Source of the DNA: DATKDF01 sp963752045
GTDB taxonomy: Bacteria; Acidobacteriota; Vicinamibacteria; Vicinamibacterales; SCN-69-37
NCBI GenBank assembly: GCA_963752045.1
Contig: CAVVWN010000005.1
Span: 62,001-126,000, forward strand
DNA: 64,000 bases
Reading direction: 5' to 3'
Positions 53,979 to 62,613 of this stretch are shown piece by piece. Under the pieces are notes generated by a model, which was given only the letters and a program-made list of their open reading frames with translations, searched no databases and was not told where the DNA came from. The translations under genes and the position numbers were made by a program. How positions within the stretch are numbered: the first letter of the stretch is position 1; every line of letters starts with the position of its first letter.

Positions 53979-54389
53979 ATGCATCACTCTCCTCGACTCG
54001 CGCTCACGGTCGTTGCGGCGAGCCTCATGGCCGCCATCGTCCTGACCGGCACCACGCACGCCCAGGCGGGCGCGTTTCCGCCCGCGTCGCTCAGGAACCT
54101 GCAGGTTCTCCCCAAGGACGCGCCGGTGCCGGCCGTCATCGACCTCATGAAGGAACTGACCCGCGCGCTCGGGGTTCGCTGCGACCACTGCCACGTCGGC
54201 GTCGACGGGCAGCCGCTCACGACGTTCGACTTCGTGTCGGACGCGAAGAAGGAGAAGGCGACGGCGCGCGTGATGTTCCGGCTCGTCGAGCAGGTGAACG
54301 GCGCGCTCGACAAGGCGGTGCCCGGCAATGACACCGACCGCGTGACCTGTTTCACGTGCCACGGCGGACGGCGGACGCCCCGGAAGTAG
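53979..54389 (+). CDS. Exported c-type cytochrome with two CxxCH motifs
   Basis: 136 residues from ATG 53979. Signal peptide LALTVVAASLMAAIVLTG. Two haem-binding motifs, CDHCH and CFTCH, lie about 75 residues apart. The surrounding sequence (NLQVLPKDAPVPAVIDLMKE, LTRALGVRCDHCHVG) matches the small cytochromes related to the photosynthetic reaction-centre cytochrome subunit that are frequent in Acidobacteriota. No photosynthesis gene is near. A periplasmic electron carrier is the likely role; its partner is unknown. Confidence 0.87.
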   Translation: MHHSPRLALTVVAASLMAAIVLTGTTHAQAGAFPPASLRNLQVLPKDAPVPAVIDLMKELTRALGVRCDHCHVGVDGQPLTTFDFVSDAKKEKATARVMFRLVEQVNGALDKAVPGNDTDRVTCFTCHGGRRTPRK

Positions 54390-54458
54390 GGCCACGCCCG
54401 GCTTTCGTATCCGGCCGCCGTGATTCTGGGATAGGCTCCCGGGAAAGGAACCCAAGCC

Positions 54459-55190
54459 ATGACCCGGAAATCGACGACCGTTCTACTGGCCTTGCTCTGC
54501 GCCGTCCTCGTCGGACCGGCGACGCTGTTCGCTCAGAACTTCGCCGTCATGCCGACGCCCCGGGCCGAGGTGGATTGGTGGATGGGGCGTTTCTACGACA
54601 ACGTCCGCCAGGCCGAAGCGGGCGACGTGGATCTGCTGTTCATCGGCGATTCGATCACGCATGCCTGGGAACGCGGGGGGCTCGAGACGTGGAACAAGTA
54701 CTACGCCCATCGCAAACCGGCGAACTTCGGGTTCGGCGGCGACCGCACGCAGCACGTGCTGTGGCGGCTCATCAACGGCCGGCTCGACCGGATGAGTCCC
54801 AAAGTCGCCGTGCTGATGATCGGGACGAACAACGCCTCGTCTGACACACCCAACGAGATTGCCTCCGGCATCCGTGCCATCTGCAACACGCTCCGCGCGC
54901 TGCTGCCGAAGACGAAGATCCTGCTGCTCGGCGTCTTCCCCCGCGGGGCGAGCCACGACAACTGGCTCCGAGGCGCCAACACGGTGGTCAACACCCAGAT
55001 CGCGACGCTCGACGATGGCGAGTGGATCCACTACCTGGACATCGGCGGGCGGTTCCTCGAGGCGGACGGCACGCTGCCCGCCACCATCATGCCGGACCAG
55101 TTGCACCCCAACGCCCGCGGCTATGAGATCTGGGCGGAGGCCATGGAGCCGACGCTGGCCCGGCTGCTCGGCGATCAGCCGGTCCGGTAG
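54459..55190 (+). CDS. Exported SGNH/GDSL-type hydrolase
   Basis: 243 residues with a signal peptide (VLLALLCAVLVGPATLFAQ). SGNH blocks: Ser in FIGDSITHAW, Gly in NFGFGGDRT, Asn in MIGTNNAS, and Asp-His in MPDQLHPNARGY. The arrangement is closest to the platelet-activating-factor acetylhydrolase-like group of esterases. Ribosome site aaagga upstream. It likely deacylates a carbohydrate or lipid ester outside the cytoplasm; the substrate is not determinable. Confidence 0.9.
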   Translation: MTRKSTTVLLALLCAVLVGPATLFAQNFAVMPTPRAEVDWWMGRFYDNVRQAEAGDVDLLFIGDSITHAWERGGLETWNKYYAHRKPANFGFGGDRTQHVLWRLINGRLDRMSPKVAVLMIGTNNASSDTPNEIASGIRAICNTLRALLPKTKILLLGVFPRGASHDNWLRGANTVVNTQIATLDDGEWIHYLDIGGRFLEADGTLPATIMPDQLHPNARGYEIWAEAMEPTLARLLGDQPVR

Positions 55191-55215
55191 CCGCCGGGCC
55201 TGACCGGCCTCCGGG

Positions 55216-55731
55216 TCACCGCTTCGTCATCGTGAACGAGAATCTCCTGCCGTCGCCCGAGACCTCGACGAACATCTTCTCCGGTGACTCTTTCCGATAG
55301 AGGATCTTCTTCGGAAAGTCGTGCGCGGGGTTCTCGAAGACACACTCCTGCCCGGTGAAGGCGACGAGCTCGAACGGGATGGTGGCCCCGGCGTTCTGAT
55401 TGAGCACGGTGGCGAGGTAGGCAAACCGGCCGTCGACGCTCCGGATTTGCAGGCGCTCTGAGATCCTCTCCTCGTTCGCTTCCAGCCGGTAGGCGCGCCC
55501 CGCGAGCGCTCCGTCGTCCGACTTCTGCCAGCGCTCGAAGCTGATGCCGTCGTCGAGGCCCCAGGTGCCTTCGAAGAACTCGATGAGTTGCGCCATCGTC
55601 GGAGCGGTCACCGGCGGCACGCTGCCGGCCGGTGCCTGATGCCGCGCGCGGTCGGTGCCCGCGGCGAGGCCGGTCGTGAAGAGGAGGAGAGTGAGTCCGG
55701 CGCAGAATCCGGCGGCGAAGCGTCGCGTCAT
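55216..55731 (-). CDS. Exported protein of the DUF6265-like type
   Basis: 171 residues from ATG 55731 (gggaga five bases upstream). Signal peptide followed by a single beta-rich domain with the pattern IEFFEGTWGLDDGISFERW, ALAGRAYRLEANEERISERL and VFENPAHDFPKKILYR. The last is the FENPxHDFPxxIxYR signature of this uncharacterised family. Function unknown. Confidence 0.75.
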   Translation of the reverse strand: MTRRFAAGFCAGLTLLLFTTGLAAGTDRARHQAPAGSVPPVTAPTMAQLIEFFEGTWGLDDGISFERWQKSDDGALAGRAYRLEANEERISERLQIRSVDGRFAYLATVLNQNAGATIPFELVAFTGQECVFENPAHDFPKKILYRKESPEKMFVEVSGDGRRFSFTMTKR

Positions 55732-55824
55732 GGTGTCTCCCAATTCAATGGCCATCAGCATCCGCCGCGACCCTGAGGATCGCGACCTGGAAGACCAGCA
55801 TACGCAACGTCGCGCGAAATCAGG

Positions 55825-56906
55825 CTACTGCGGCCTGAGTACCCACGTCGGTGAGTCGGTGACAAAGCTGTTGTCACTCCGCTGATCGAAGACGATCACC
55901 GACCCGTCGCAGAGGTTCGACGCAAGATCGTGAAACGAACGGCCGTTGCCAGGGCCGGATGACGTCTGAATCTGATACCAGTACAGCCCGTTGCCGTCGA
56001 ATGCCCAGGTTTCGCTCGTGAACGTCTGCGGCCTGTTGTAGTCGTTGGTCTGCCCGCCCTGGATGACGACCGTGTTGCCGAGATGGCCGATGCCGAACGC
56101 CACGCGTGCCGTCGGCGCGTTCGTCGCGATCTCTTCGAAGGCGTTCGTCTGTGGATCGTAGAGCCACGTATCGCTGAGCGCGCTGTTGCGGGCATCCCAG
56201 CCACCGTAGATGAGGAGCTTGCCGGCGTGTTCTCCTTCGACGAGCTCAATCAGGCCGTGCCCGAACCTGCCAGCCGGAAAGCCGCCGCCGATGTCGCCAT
56301 CGGGCTGCAGTTCACTCCAGGACCAGCTCAGGCCACCTCGACGGCCGACCGTTGCCCGAAGCACCCACAGGTCGTCGAGCGCGCCCCGGCCGGCTTTGCC
56401 GCCGAGTACGAGCGTGCCGCCGAGGAGGGTCGACCACGCCTGCCCGTGCATGTAGCGTGCGGAAGGGCATGTTCGGCAGGCCTTGCTGATTCTGGCTCCA
56501 CGTGTTCCGGCGAGCATCGAAGGCCCAGGCGGTGCCCTGTGCCGAAGTGGAGACGCCGCCAAAGAGGACGGCGACGCCGCGAGTCGGTTCCCAGGTGAGG
56601 CCGGCGTGGGCGAGCGGGTACGGTCCACGCGACGCCGGGGGCACCATCGTCCATGTGTCATCGGAGGGGTCGTAGAGCAGCGTGTCGGCCAGCCGAGTGC
56701 CGCTCCTGTCCGGGAGGTCTCCTCCGTAGGCGACGAGCCGGCAGTCGTCCGTCATCGTCGCTGACGCCCACATGCGTGGGGGAGGAACCGAAGCAGGGTA
56801 CCAGTCGTACGCGAGGGCCGCGTAGGTGGCGGCTGCGCTCGAGCCCGCAATGAAGAGGGCGAGCGCGACCGCGAACGGGTTTCTCCGTGTCCGAATGGGG
56901 TTCCAT
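55825..56906 (-). CDS. Exported kelch-type beta-propeller protein, two apparent frameshifts
   Basis: About 359 residues after repair. I start it at ATG 56906 (MEPHSDTEK), which joins a hydrophobic leader (FAVALALFIAGSSAAATYAA) if 56876-56877 is read as one base. Kelch motifs: CRLVAYGGDLPD, VAVLFGGVST, TLVLGGKAGRGALDDLWVL, KLLIYGGWDARNSALSDTWL and VVIQGGQTNDYNRP. A second break at 56458-56459 (CG, then C/A, CGC TAC) is repaired the same way. It lies 25 bases after the HAF-repeat gene and should be cotranscribed with it. Likely a secreted binding protein. Confidence 0.8.
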
Positions 56907-56931
56907 TTCGCGTTCTGCTTCCGGTCCGGGA

Positions 56932-58011
56932 TCAATTCAGAGGTCTCCACACGGCAGCCGGGCGTTCGGTGCGCAGGTAGAGCACGCCGGCCACCCATCG
57001 GTCGCTGCTCACGGCTGCCGTCGCGCCCGAGGAGCCGGACGGGAGGGGGAGCTTGACGAGTGCGCCGTCTGCCGTCAGTAGATAGGGCGTTCCGCCGAGC
57101 GAGCTCTTCTTCGGAAGGATGCCGCTCATGTCGCCCGATGCGTTGATCGCCGTACCCGGGCCGCCCGGATAGGTCTCGATGAGGTAGTTCCAGGAGCCGC
57201 CGGAAGGCCAGATGCGCACGCGGCCTGCGCTGGAGGATATGAGGAAGGACTCGTCGGCCGCCCTGGGCGTGATGCCGGTCACGAGGGAGGTCAGCGACAC
57301 CATCACGTAGGTGCCGCCGTCATTGATCCAGAGTCCTCCGTACACGTACGTGGGGTCGCTGCCGTCGTTCGTGCGGAGCTCTCCGATGGCATCGCCGCTC
57401 GCATTGGCTCGCGCCAGCCTGCCCGAGAAGAATCCGGATGGAACCGGCAATTCGGTGGCCGTTTGCAGGGCGCCCCAGAGGACGGGCACGTCGTTCGGAT
57501 ACATGATGCCGTAGGTTGCCGCGTAGTAGCCGGCGGCCATGCCGTCGTCGAGGACATCGCTGGCGACTGCCGTCCAGGACCCGTCGGGCGGTCCCGGGTG
57601 AGGCAGCACCTCGACGAACCAGCCGGAGCCGGACGGATGCCACAGGATCGCGTCGCCGTTGGCGGTGCCGGCAATCACGCCCGCGGCGTTGATGGCCGTG
57701 GCGCTGCTCTGACAGGGTTCGGCCGGGCACGGCAGCAGCACGGGAGCCGCCTCGGCGTGGGCCCAGTACACCGCGCGGAATGTGCCGCCAGAGATCGAGA
57801 CGCGGGCCGTCCCCACGATCTCGTGCTGGTCGTTGATGCTCTCGGCGCGCGCCGACGCAAATCCGGAGGGCAGGCCGAGGACGTGAAGCGCGTAGACCGC
57901 GCCGCCCTTGCTCTTCTGAGCGAAGAGGTCGTGCGTGCCGCCGGCCGCAACGAGCAGGGCCGCCAGGGCCACCACTCGAACAGACAGCATCCAGCCATGG
58001 GTTCGCTGCAT
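56932..58011 (-). CDS. Exported HAF-repeat protein
   Basis: 359 residues from ATG 58011 (ggagg five bases upstream). Signal peptide LSVRVVALAALLVAAGG. HAF-type repeats recur: ESINDQHEIVGTARVSISGG, ATAINAAGVIAGTANGDAIL, ASDVLDDGMAAGYYAATYG, ARANASGDAIGELRTNDG and TAINASGDMSGILPKKS. Each has a (I/A)NxxGxxxG core followed by an aromatic strand. These form extracellular propeller-like folds of unknown function. First gene of a pair with the kelch gene, divergent from the sigma-CHAT operon across 151 bases. Confidence 0.85.
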   Translation of the reverse strand: MQRTHGWMLSVRVVALAALLVAAGGTHDLFAQKSKGGAVYALHVLGLPSGFASARAESINDQHEIVGTARVSISGGTFRAVYWAHAEAAPVLLPCPAEPCQSSATAINAAGVIAGTANGDAILWHPSGSGWFVEVLPHPGPPDGSWTAVASDVLDDGMAAGYYAATYGIMYPNDVPVLWGALQTATELPVPSGFFSGRLARANASGDAIGELRTNDGSDPTYVYGGLWINDGGTYVMVSLTSLVTGITPRAADESFLISSSAGRVRIWPSGGSWNYLIETYPGGPGTAINASGDMSGILPKKSSLGGTPYLLTADGALVKLPLPSGSSGATAAVSSDRWVAGVLYLRTERPAAVWRPLN

Positions 58012-58162
58012 CGGAGCCTCCAAGAGTGCCCAGCCAAGGCCACCGATCTCCGGCTGGTACAGGGGATGTGGTCTTTCGCGGGGTAATCGTGACCACTGGT
58101 TGGAGCCGCCATTTCGTCGATTGGTCGCCTGGTCGGTTTGTCGCATAATCCGTCTCGGTTCC
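58012..58162. promoter_or_regulatory. Divergent promoter region between HAF/kelch pair and sigma-CHAT operon
   Basis: 151 bases shared by the two divergent units. cataat at 58144-58149 is a plausible -10 for the sigma gene, 13 bases before its ATG. I could not define -35 elements or an autoregulatory box. Confidence 0.4.
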
Positions 58163-58717
58163 ATGCGCGACTCCGACGACACGTTTCCGACGCTCGTCGC
58201 CCGTATCGGCCGCGGCGACCGTGACGCCGAAGGCGAGCTTGTCGCCTCGTTTGCCACCCGGGTCTATGCGATGTCTTTCGTTCGGACGCGCAACCATGAA
58301 GCGTCCCGTGACCTCGTCCAGGAGGTCCTGTGGGCGGTGATCAAGGCGTTGCGCGACGGGCACCTGCGCGACCACAGTCGTTTGGCAGCCTTCGTCTGCG
58401 GCACGGCCCGCAACCTGATCAACAACTTTCTCAGGAGCGAAGGGCGCGTCCACCGGGGCGTCGATCGGGTCAGGGAGTCCTTGTCGGCGAGCCCGAGACA
58501 CCTGGCCGACGAGCAGGAGCGGCTGCTCATGGTGCGCGAAGCGGCCGGCAAGCTCGAGGCCGGCGACCGCGAGATCATCCTGCTCACGCTCGTCGACGGT
58601 CTCAAGCCCGGTGAGATCGCCCGCCGGCTGGGCCTGCCCTCCGAGGTCGTCCGGCAGCGCAAGGTGCGCGCGACCCGCAGAATCAGCGAAATCCTCACAG
58701 GTGGGTCACGGACATGA
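58163..58717 (+). CDS. ECF sigma factor
   Basis: 184 residues. Region 2: AEGELVASFATRVYAMSFVR and EASRDLVQEVLWAVIKALRD, then FVCGTARNLINNFLRSEGR. Region 4: REIILLTLVDGLKPGEIARR and LGLPSEVVRQRKVRATRRI. It differs from the two kinase-linked factors in this window. Its stop overlaps the ATG of the anti-sigma gene (ATGA), so factor and inhibitor are made together. It should direct RNA polymerase to its own regulon when released. Confidence 0.93.
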   Translation: MRDSDDTFPTLVARIGRGDRDAEGELVASFATRVYAMSFVRTRNHEASRDLVQEVLWAVIKALRDGHLRDHSRLAAFVCGTARNLINNFLRSEGRVHRGVDRVRESLSASPRHLADEQERLLMVREAAGKLEAGDREIILLTLVDGLKPGEIARRLGLPSEVVRQRKVRATRRISEILTGGSRT

Positions 58718-59559
58718 CCGCTGCAACCACAGATCAACAGCCGCCCCGGATGGACTGCCAGCGCGTGATGCGCGACGAACTCGGTGAGAAGTACGTGTCG
58801 GGAAGGCTCGACGAGGCCGACCGCGAGGCGTACGAGTTCCACTATTTCGAGTGCGCCCGATGCTCGAACGAGCTTGAGGCCCTCATTCTCTTGAGGACCG
58901 AGCTCGAACGCTCGGTGCCGCGAAGTGGCGACGCAGCAGCCCGCGTCGGCTCGCGCCGGGCACTGTGGCTGTCCCTTGCGGCCGCCGCAGTCATCGTCGC
59001 GGCCGTCGCGGTCTTGCGATGGCCGTCCGTGCCCGAGGCGACCACGACGGTGTCCGAGGGCGCGTCCGGCCAGGCACAGCCGCTCGCGCAAGCCGAGTCG
59101 CAGCCAGCAGCCATCGACCCGGTTGCACTGCTCGCCCGGCTTGCCGAGGTGTCGCCGCCCGTCTACCGGCCGGCCACCCTACGGAGCGCGCCCTCGTCGG
59201 CAGTGCAGCGTTTCCGTGAGGCCATGGAATCCTACGCGCGCGGCGACTACGCCGGAGCCATGCCCGGGCTCGGGCAAGCCACAGCCCTCGACGCCACGCT
59301 GCCACAAGCCTGGTTCTTCCTCGGCGCCTGCCACCTGATGACCGAGGACGCGGACAGCGCCATCGAGGCCTGGCGTACTGTCGTCGGGCTCGGCGAATCC
59401 GCCTATCTGGAGGAGGCGCGGTTCTATCTCGCCAAGGCGCTCCTGCGAAAGGGCGATGTCGCGGCCGCGCGCGCCGAGCTCGAAGCGACGGTCGCGCTCG
59501 CCGGGGACCGTGAGGCTGAAGCCCGTGACCTACTGCGCCAGCTCCAAAATGTGCGGTAA
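58714..59559 (+). CDS. Membrane anti-sigma factor: zinc-finger head, one membrane helix, TPR tail
   Basis: 281 residues. The N-terminal ZAS/zf-HC2 head has the HxxxCxxC site in FHYFECARCSNELE. A membrane helix follows at about 85-102 (LSLAAAAVIVAAVAVL). A Gln/Ala-rich linker leads to a TPR region (RFREAMESYARGDYAGAM, LPQAWFFLGACHLMTEDADS). Topology: the head binds sigma in the cytoplasm and the TPR part is outside. Release of sigma from such anti-sigma factors normally needs proteolysis or ligand binding on the outer side. The next gene, about 100 bases on, encodes an exported TPR-CHAT protease. Confidence 0.9.
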   Translation: MTAATTDQQPPRMDCQRVMRDELGEKYVSGRLDEADREAYEFHYFECARCSNELEALILLRTELERSVPRSGDAAARVGSRRALWLSLAAAAVIVAAVAVLRWPSVPEATTTVSEGASGQAQPLAQAESQPAAIDPVALLARLAEVSPPVYRPATLRSAPSSAVQRFREAMESYARGDYAGAMPGLGQATALDATLPQAWFFLGACHLMTEDADSAIEAWRTVVGLGESAYLEEARFYLAKALLRKGDVAAARAELEATVALAGDREAEARDLLRQLQNVR

Positions 59560-59662
59560 GTTGGGGCCCTCCCGGGCCCGGCCGTCGGACCTTCGGGGCC
59601 TTGACGGTCGACCGCACCAGGCGCATCATCGGGCTCTCGACGGCGTCTCAGCGGACTGACGG

Positions 59663-62602
59663 ATGTCCAGCCGACTGGTGGGCACGCGCGTTCTCATTCT
59701 CTCCGTCCTCACGGCGGTCGTGCTCTGCCGCCACGTTCTCTTTGCCCAGGAACCGGACGCGCCGACCGCGCGGCGGACGGCCATCGAGGCGCTGCTGGCT
59801 GACAGGCAGTACGCTGCCGCCGTGAGGGAGGCTCGAGCCTGGCTCGACGAGATCGAGCCGGCCGCGCGCGTCCGCTCCGTCGAAGCCGCCTGGGCCACGG
59901 ACCTGCTCGTGCAGGCGGTCTCTCGAACCAGCGAGGCCGGATCGGATGAGGCAATTACCTTCGCGCGATGGGCGTTGGACCTCAAACGGGCGCTCTTCGG
60001 CGAGATGCACCTTGAGTATGCCGAGACGCTCGGCCATGCCGCGAGCCTGTTGTCGGAAGCCGGGTTGAGGATGTCGCTCGAAAGCCGGACACCGTTCCTG
60101 CCGGAAGTCCGGGAGGGCGTGCGGAGGGCAGGTCCCGGACTGACCGAGGAGGCCGGGAACGCCGTCGAGGCGGCGTTGGCCATTCAGCTTCCAGTCGTCG
60201 AGTCAGCCGATCTCCGCACTCGTCGTCTCGTCACGAGGAACCTGCTGCTCGCGGCGCGGAGCGTGGGCACGGAAGAGGAGCGGCTGCAGCGGGTCGAGCA
60301 GGCCGCACGCCTTGCCGAGGCCGATGAAGACCTCGAGGCGCTGGCCCAGGCCCTCGAGAGGCTGGCGGTCAGGAACAGGAATCCGCGCGAGCGGACGGCG
60401 CTGCGCGACAGGGCGATTGCCGTGTACGAGCAACTCGGGGTCGCGAGCGTCCACTTCGCGATGAGCCTCGGTAATCGCGCGTCACCGCTCGCCTGGGACG
60501 GCCCGACCGACGAGGCGCTCGATGCCATTGCCAGAACCGAAACCGTCCTGAATCGCCTGCGGGGCGAGATCGACAACGCCGCGCCTGGCGATCGGCTCAT
60601 GTATGGGTCCGTCTGGACGCACGTCAGCCTCATGCTTCACGACGTCGCCCGGAGGGAGTTGAAACAGGCGCACTACGAGCAGGCGCTCGGCCTCGTGGAG
60701 CGGTCCCTCGCGATTGTCGAAGAGTTCGAACCGGACCGGATCGACCTTCTGCCCGACCTCCTCGTGACGCAGACCCACGCCCTGGCAGGTGTCGGACAGT
60801 TCGACCGCGCCTTCGAGAGCGGTCTGGGAACGGAAGACATGCGGCGGGCCAACGTGCAGGCCGGCACCCAGGGCTACAGCGAGCTTGGCGCCACGCTGTC
60901 CTGGGCGTGGGGATGGCGGGGCCTCGACGCCGCTCTGAGCCTGCTCGTCGACAAGCGCGTGACTGCTGGCGATGCGGTCGTGCGCGCGTGGGATACCGCC
61001 GTGCGCTCGCGAGGCCTCGTGGCGGAGGAGATGACCGATCGGTACCGCGCCGTCCGCGCCTCGGAAGAGCCGGATGTTCGCCGGCTGGCTGAGGAGGCGC
61101 AGAACGCACGACAGCGCTTCGTCAACCTCGTCATCGGCCACCCCACACCGTCGGTCGACGACCCGGCCGTTCGTGACGCGCGCGAGGCGCGCGAGCGCGC
61201 CGAAGAAACGCTCGCCAGGAGAGTCGAGGCCTCGCGGCGGCGAGACGTGCGGGATGCCGTCGGTCTCGAGCAGGTTGCAGCCGCCCTGCCGGCTGGCACC
61301 GCGCTCGTGGCTTTCCGGGCGTACCGGCACGACCACTGGCGCGCGGGGCTTGCGCCCGGTTCTGCTCCCGGCGACGGAGATGCTTATGCCGCCTTCGTGC
61401 TCAGGTCGGGCGCAGCCCCCCGGGTCGTGAGGCTCGGTTCGGCGGTCGACATCCATCGTCTGATCATGGCGACGGCCGACCTGCTCGAGGCGCAGGCGTC
61501 ATCGGACATCGGGCCGTCGCGGCGGCTCGAGCAGTCCTACCGGGCGACGGCCGGCCAGTTGCGCGAGAGGGTGTGGGATCCGCTCGTGCCGCTCGTTGGC
61601 TCGTCCAGCCGCGTGTTCCTCGTTGCGGATGGCGCCATCAACCTCGTGAACTTCGCGGCTTTGCCGGCAGGGGAGTCACGCTACCTGGTGGAGGGCGGTC
61701 CGCAGTTCCACTATCTGCCCACCGAGCGGCACCTCACGCGGGCACCCGCGCCCGTCCGGCAGCATGCGGGCGGGCTGCTCGCCGTCGGCGCGCCAGCCTT
61801 CGACGACCGGGCCGTGCTCGAATCAAACGAGCCTCCTGCCACGCGCGGCTCGGACGGCGGAGCCTCGCCGGCGCCTGTCTTCCGTGGACGGCCCGCCTCG
61901 TGTGGCGGGTTCGACGACCTGGCCTTCGACATGCTGCCGTGGTCGGGCTACGAGCTGGCGGAGGTATCCTCAATCTGGCAGCGCGAGAAGGGCGAGCCGA
62001 CGACGCTGCTTGCGGGCGCCGGCGCAAGCGAGGCGAGCTTCAAGGCCCAGGCGCCTGGCCATCGCGTGCTGCACGTGGCGACCCACGGGTTCTTCCTCAC
62101 CGGGCCCTGTGATGCGCCCTACGACTGGCAGCAGCTCGAGTTCACCGATGCCGGTGTGACCAACGCGCACCCGCTGCTCTTGTCGGGCTTTGCCATGGCG
62201 GGTTCGAACCAGCGAGCCAGCATCGATGCGCCGAACGAGGATGGCGTGCTGACCGCCGAGGAGATCGCGGCGCTCGATCTCGACGGCGTCGAATGGGCGG
62301 TGCTGTCGGCCTGCGACACCGGGCTCGGCAAGATCAAGATCGGCGAAGGCGTGTTCGGATTCCCGCGGGCGTTTCATGCCGCTGGCGTGCGCACCGTCAT
62401 CATGAGTCTGTGGCGCATCGAGGACCGCAGCGCGCAGCAGTGGATGGGCCGGCTCTATCACCACCGGTTCGCGGAGCGGCTCGACACGGCCGACGCCGTG
62501 CACCACGCCACGCTCGATGTTCTGCGCGCGCGCCGGATCTCCGGCGAGAGCACGCACCCGGTCTATTGGGCGGGGTTTGTCGCTTCCGGCGACTGGCGCT
62601 GA
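59663..62602 (+). CDS. Exported TPR-CHAT (caspase-like) protease
   Basis: 979 residues. A hydrophobic leader (LVGTRVLILSVLTAVVLCRH) ends near FAQEP, so export is predicted. Residues ~50-560 are TPR-like helices. The C-terminal ~330 residues form a CHAT domain (clan CD caspase fold): RVFLVADGAINLVNFAALPA, a catalytic His808 in VLHVATHGFF, and Cys884 in VLSACDTGLG, followed by FPRAFHAAGVRTVIMSLWRI. Both catalytic residues are present. Encoded directly after an ECF sigma and its anti-sigma, it is a good candidate for the protease that controls them. A non-proteolytic scaffold role cannot be excluded. Confidence 0.9.
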   Translation: MSSRLVGTRVLILSVLTAVVLCRHVLFAQEPDAPTARRTAIEALLADRQYAAAVREARAWLDEIEPAARVRSVEAAWATDLLVQAVSRTSEAGSDEAITFARWALDLKRALFGEMHLEYAETLGHAASLLSEAGLRMSLESRTPFLPEVREGVRRAGPGLTEEAGNAVEAALAIQLPVVESADLRTRRLVTRNLLLAARSVGTEEERLQRVEQAARLAEADEDLEALAQALERLAVRNRNPRERTALRDRAIAVYEQLGVASVHFAMSLGNRASPLAWDGPTDEALDAIARTETVLNRLRGEIDNAAPGDRLMYGSVWTHVSLMLHDVARRELKQAHYEQALGLVERSLAIVEEFEPDRIDLLPDLLVTQTHALAGVGQFDRAFESGLGTEDMRRANVQAGTQGYSELGATLSWAWGWRGLDAALSLLVDKRVTAGDAVVRAWDTAVRSRGLVAEEMTDRYRAVRASEEPDVRRLAEEAQNARQRFVNLVIGHPTPSVDDPAVRDAREARERAEETLARRVEASRRRDVRDAVGLEQVAAALPAGTALVAFRAYRHDHWRAGLAPGSAPGDGDAYAAFVLRSGAAPRVVRLGSAVDIHRLIMATADLLEAQASSDIGPSRRLEQSYRATAGQLRERVWDPLVPLVGSSSRVFLVADGAINLVNFAALPAGESRYLVEGGPQFHYLPTERHLTRAPAPVRQHAGGLLAVGAPAFDDRAVLESNEPPATRGSDGGASPAPVFRGRPASCGGFDDLAFDMLPWSGYELAEVSSIWQREKGEPTTLLAGAGASEASFKAQAPGHRVLHVATHGFFLTGPCDAPYDWQQLEFTDAGVTNAHPLLLSGFAMAGSNQRASIDAPNEDGVLTAEEIAALDLDGVEWAVLSACDTGLGKIKIGEGVFGFPRAFHAAGVRTVIMSLWRIEDRSAQQWMGRLYHHRFAERLDTADAVHHATLDVLRARRISGESTHPVYWAGFVASGDWR

Positions 62603-62613
62603 GGCGGCAGTCC

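Noticed and set aside
58163..62602. Type III-E CRISPR (Craspase) locus
   Set aside because: Only the TPR-CHAT, sigma and anti-sigma parts are present. There is no gRAMP/Cas7-11, Cas1/Cas2 or repeat array in the window.
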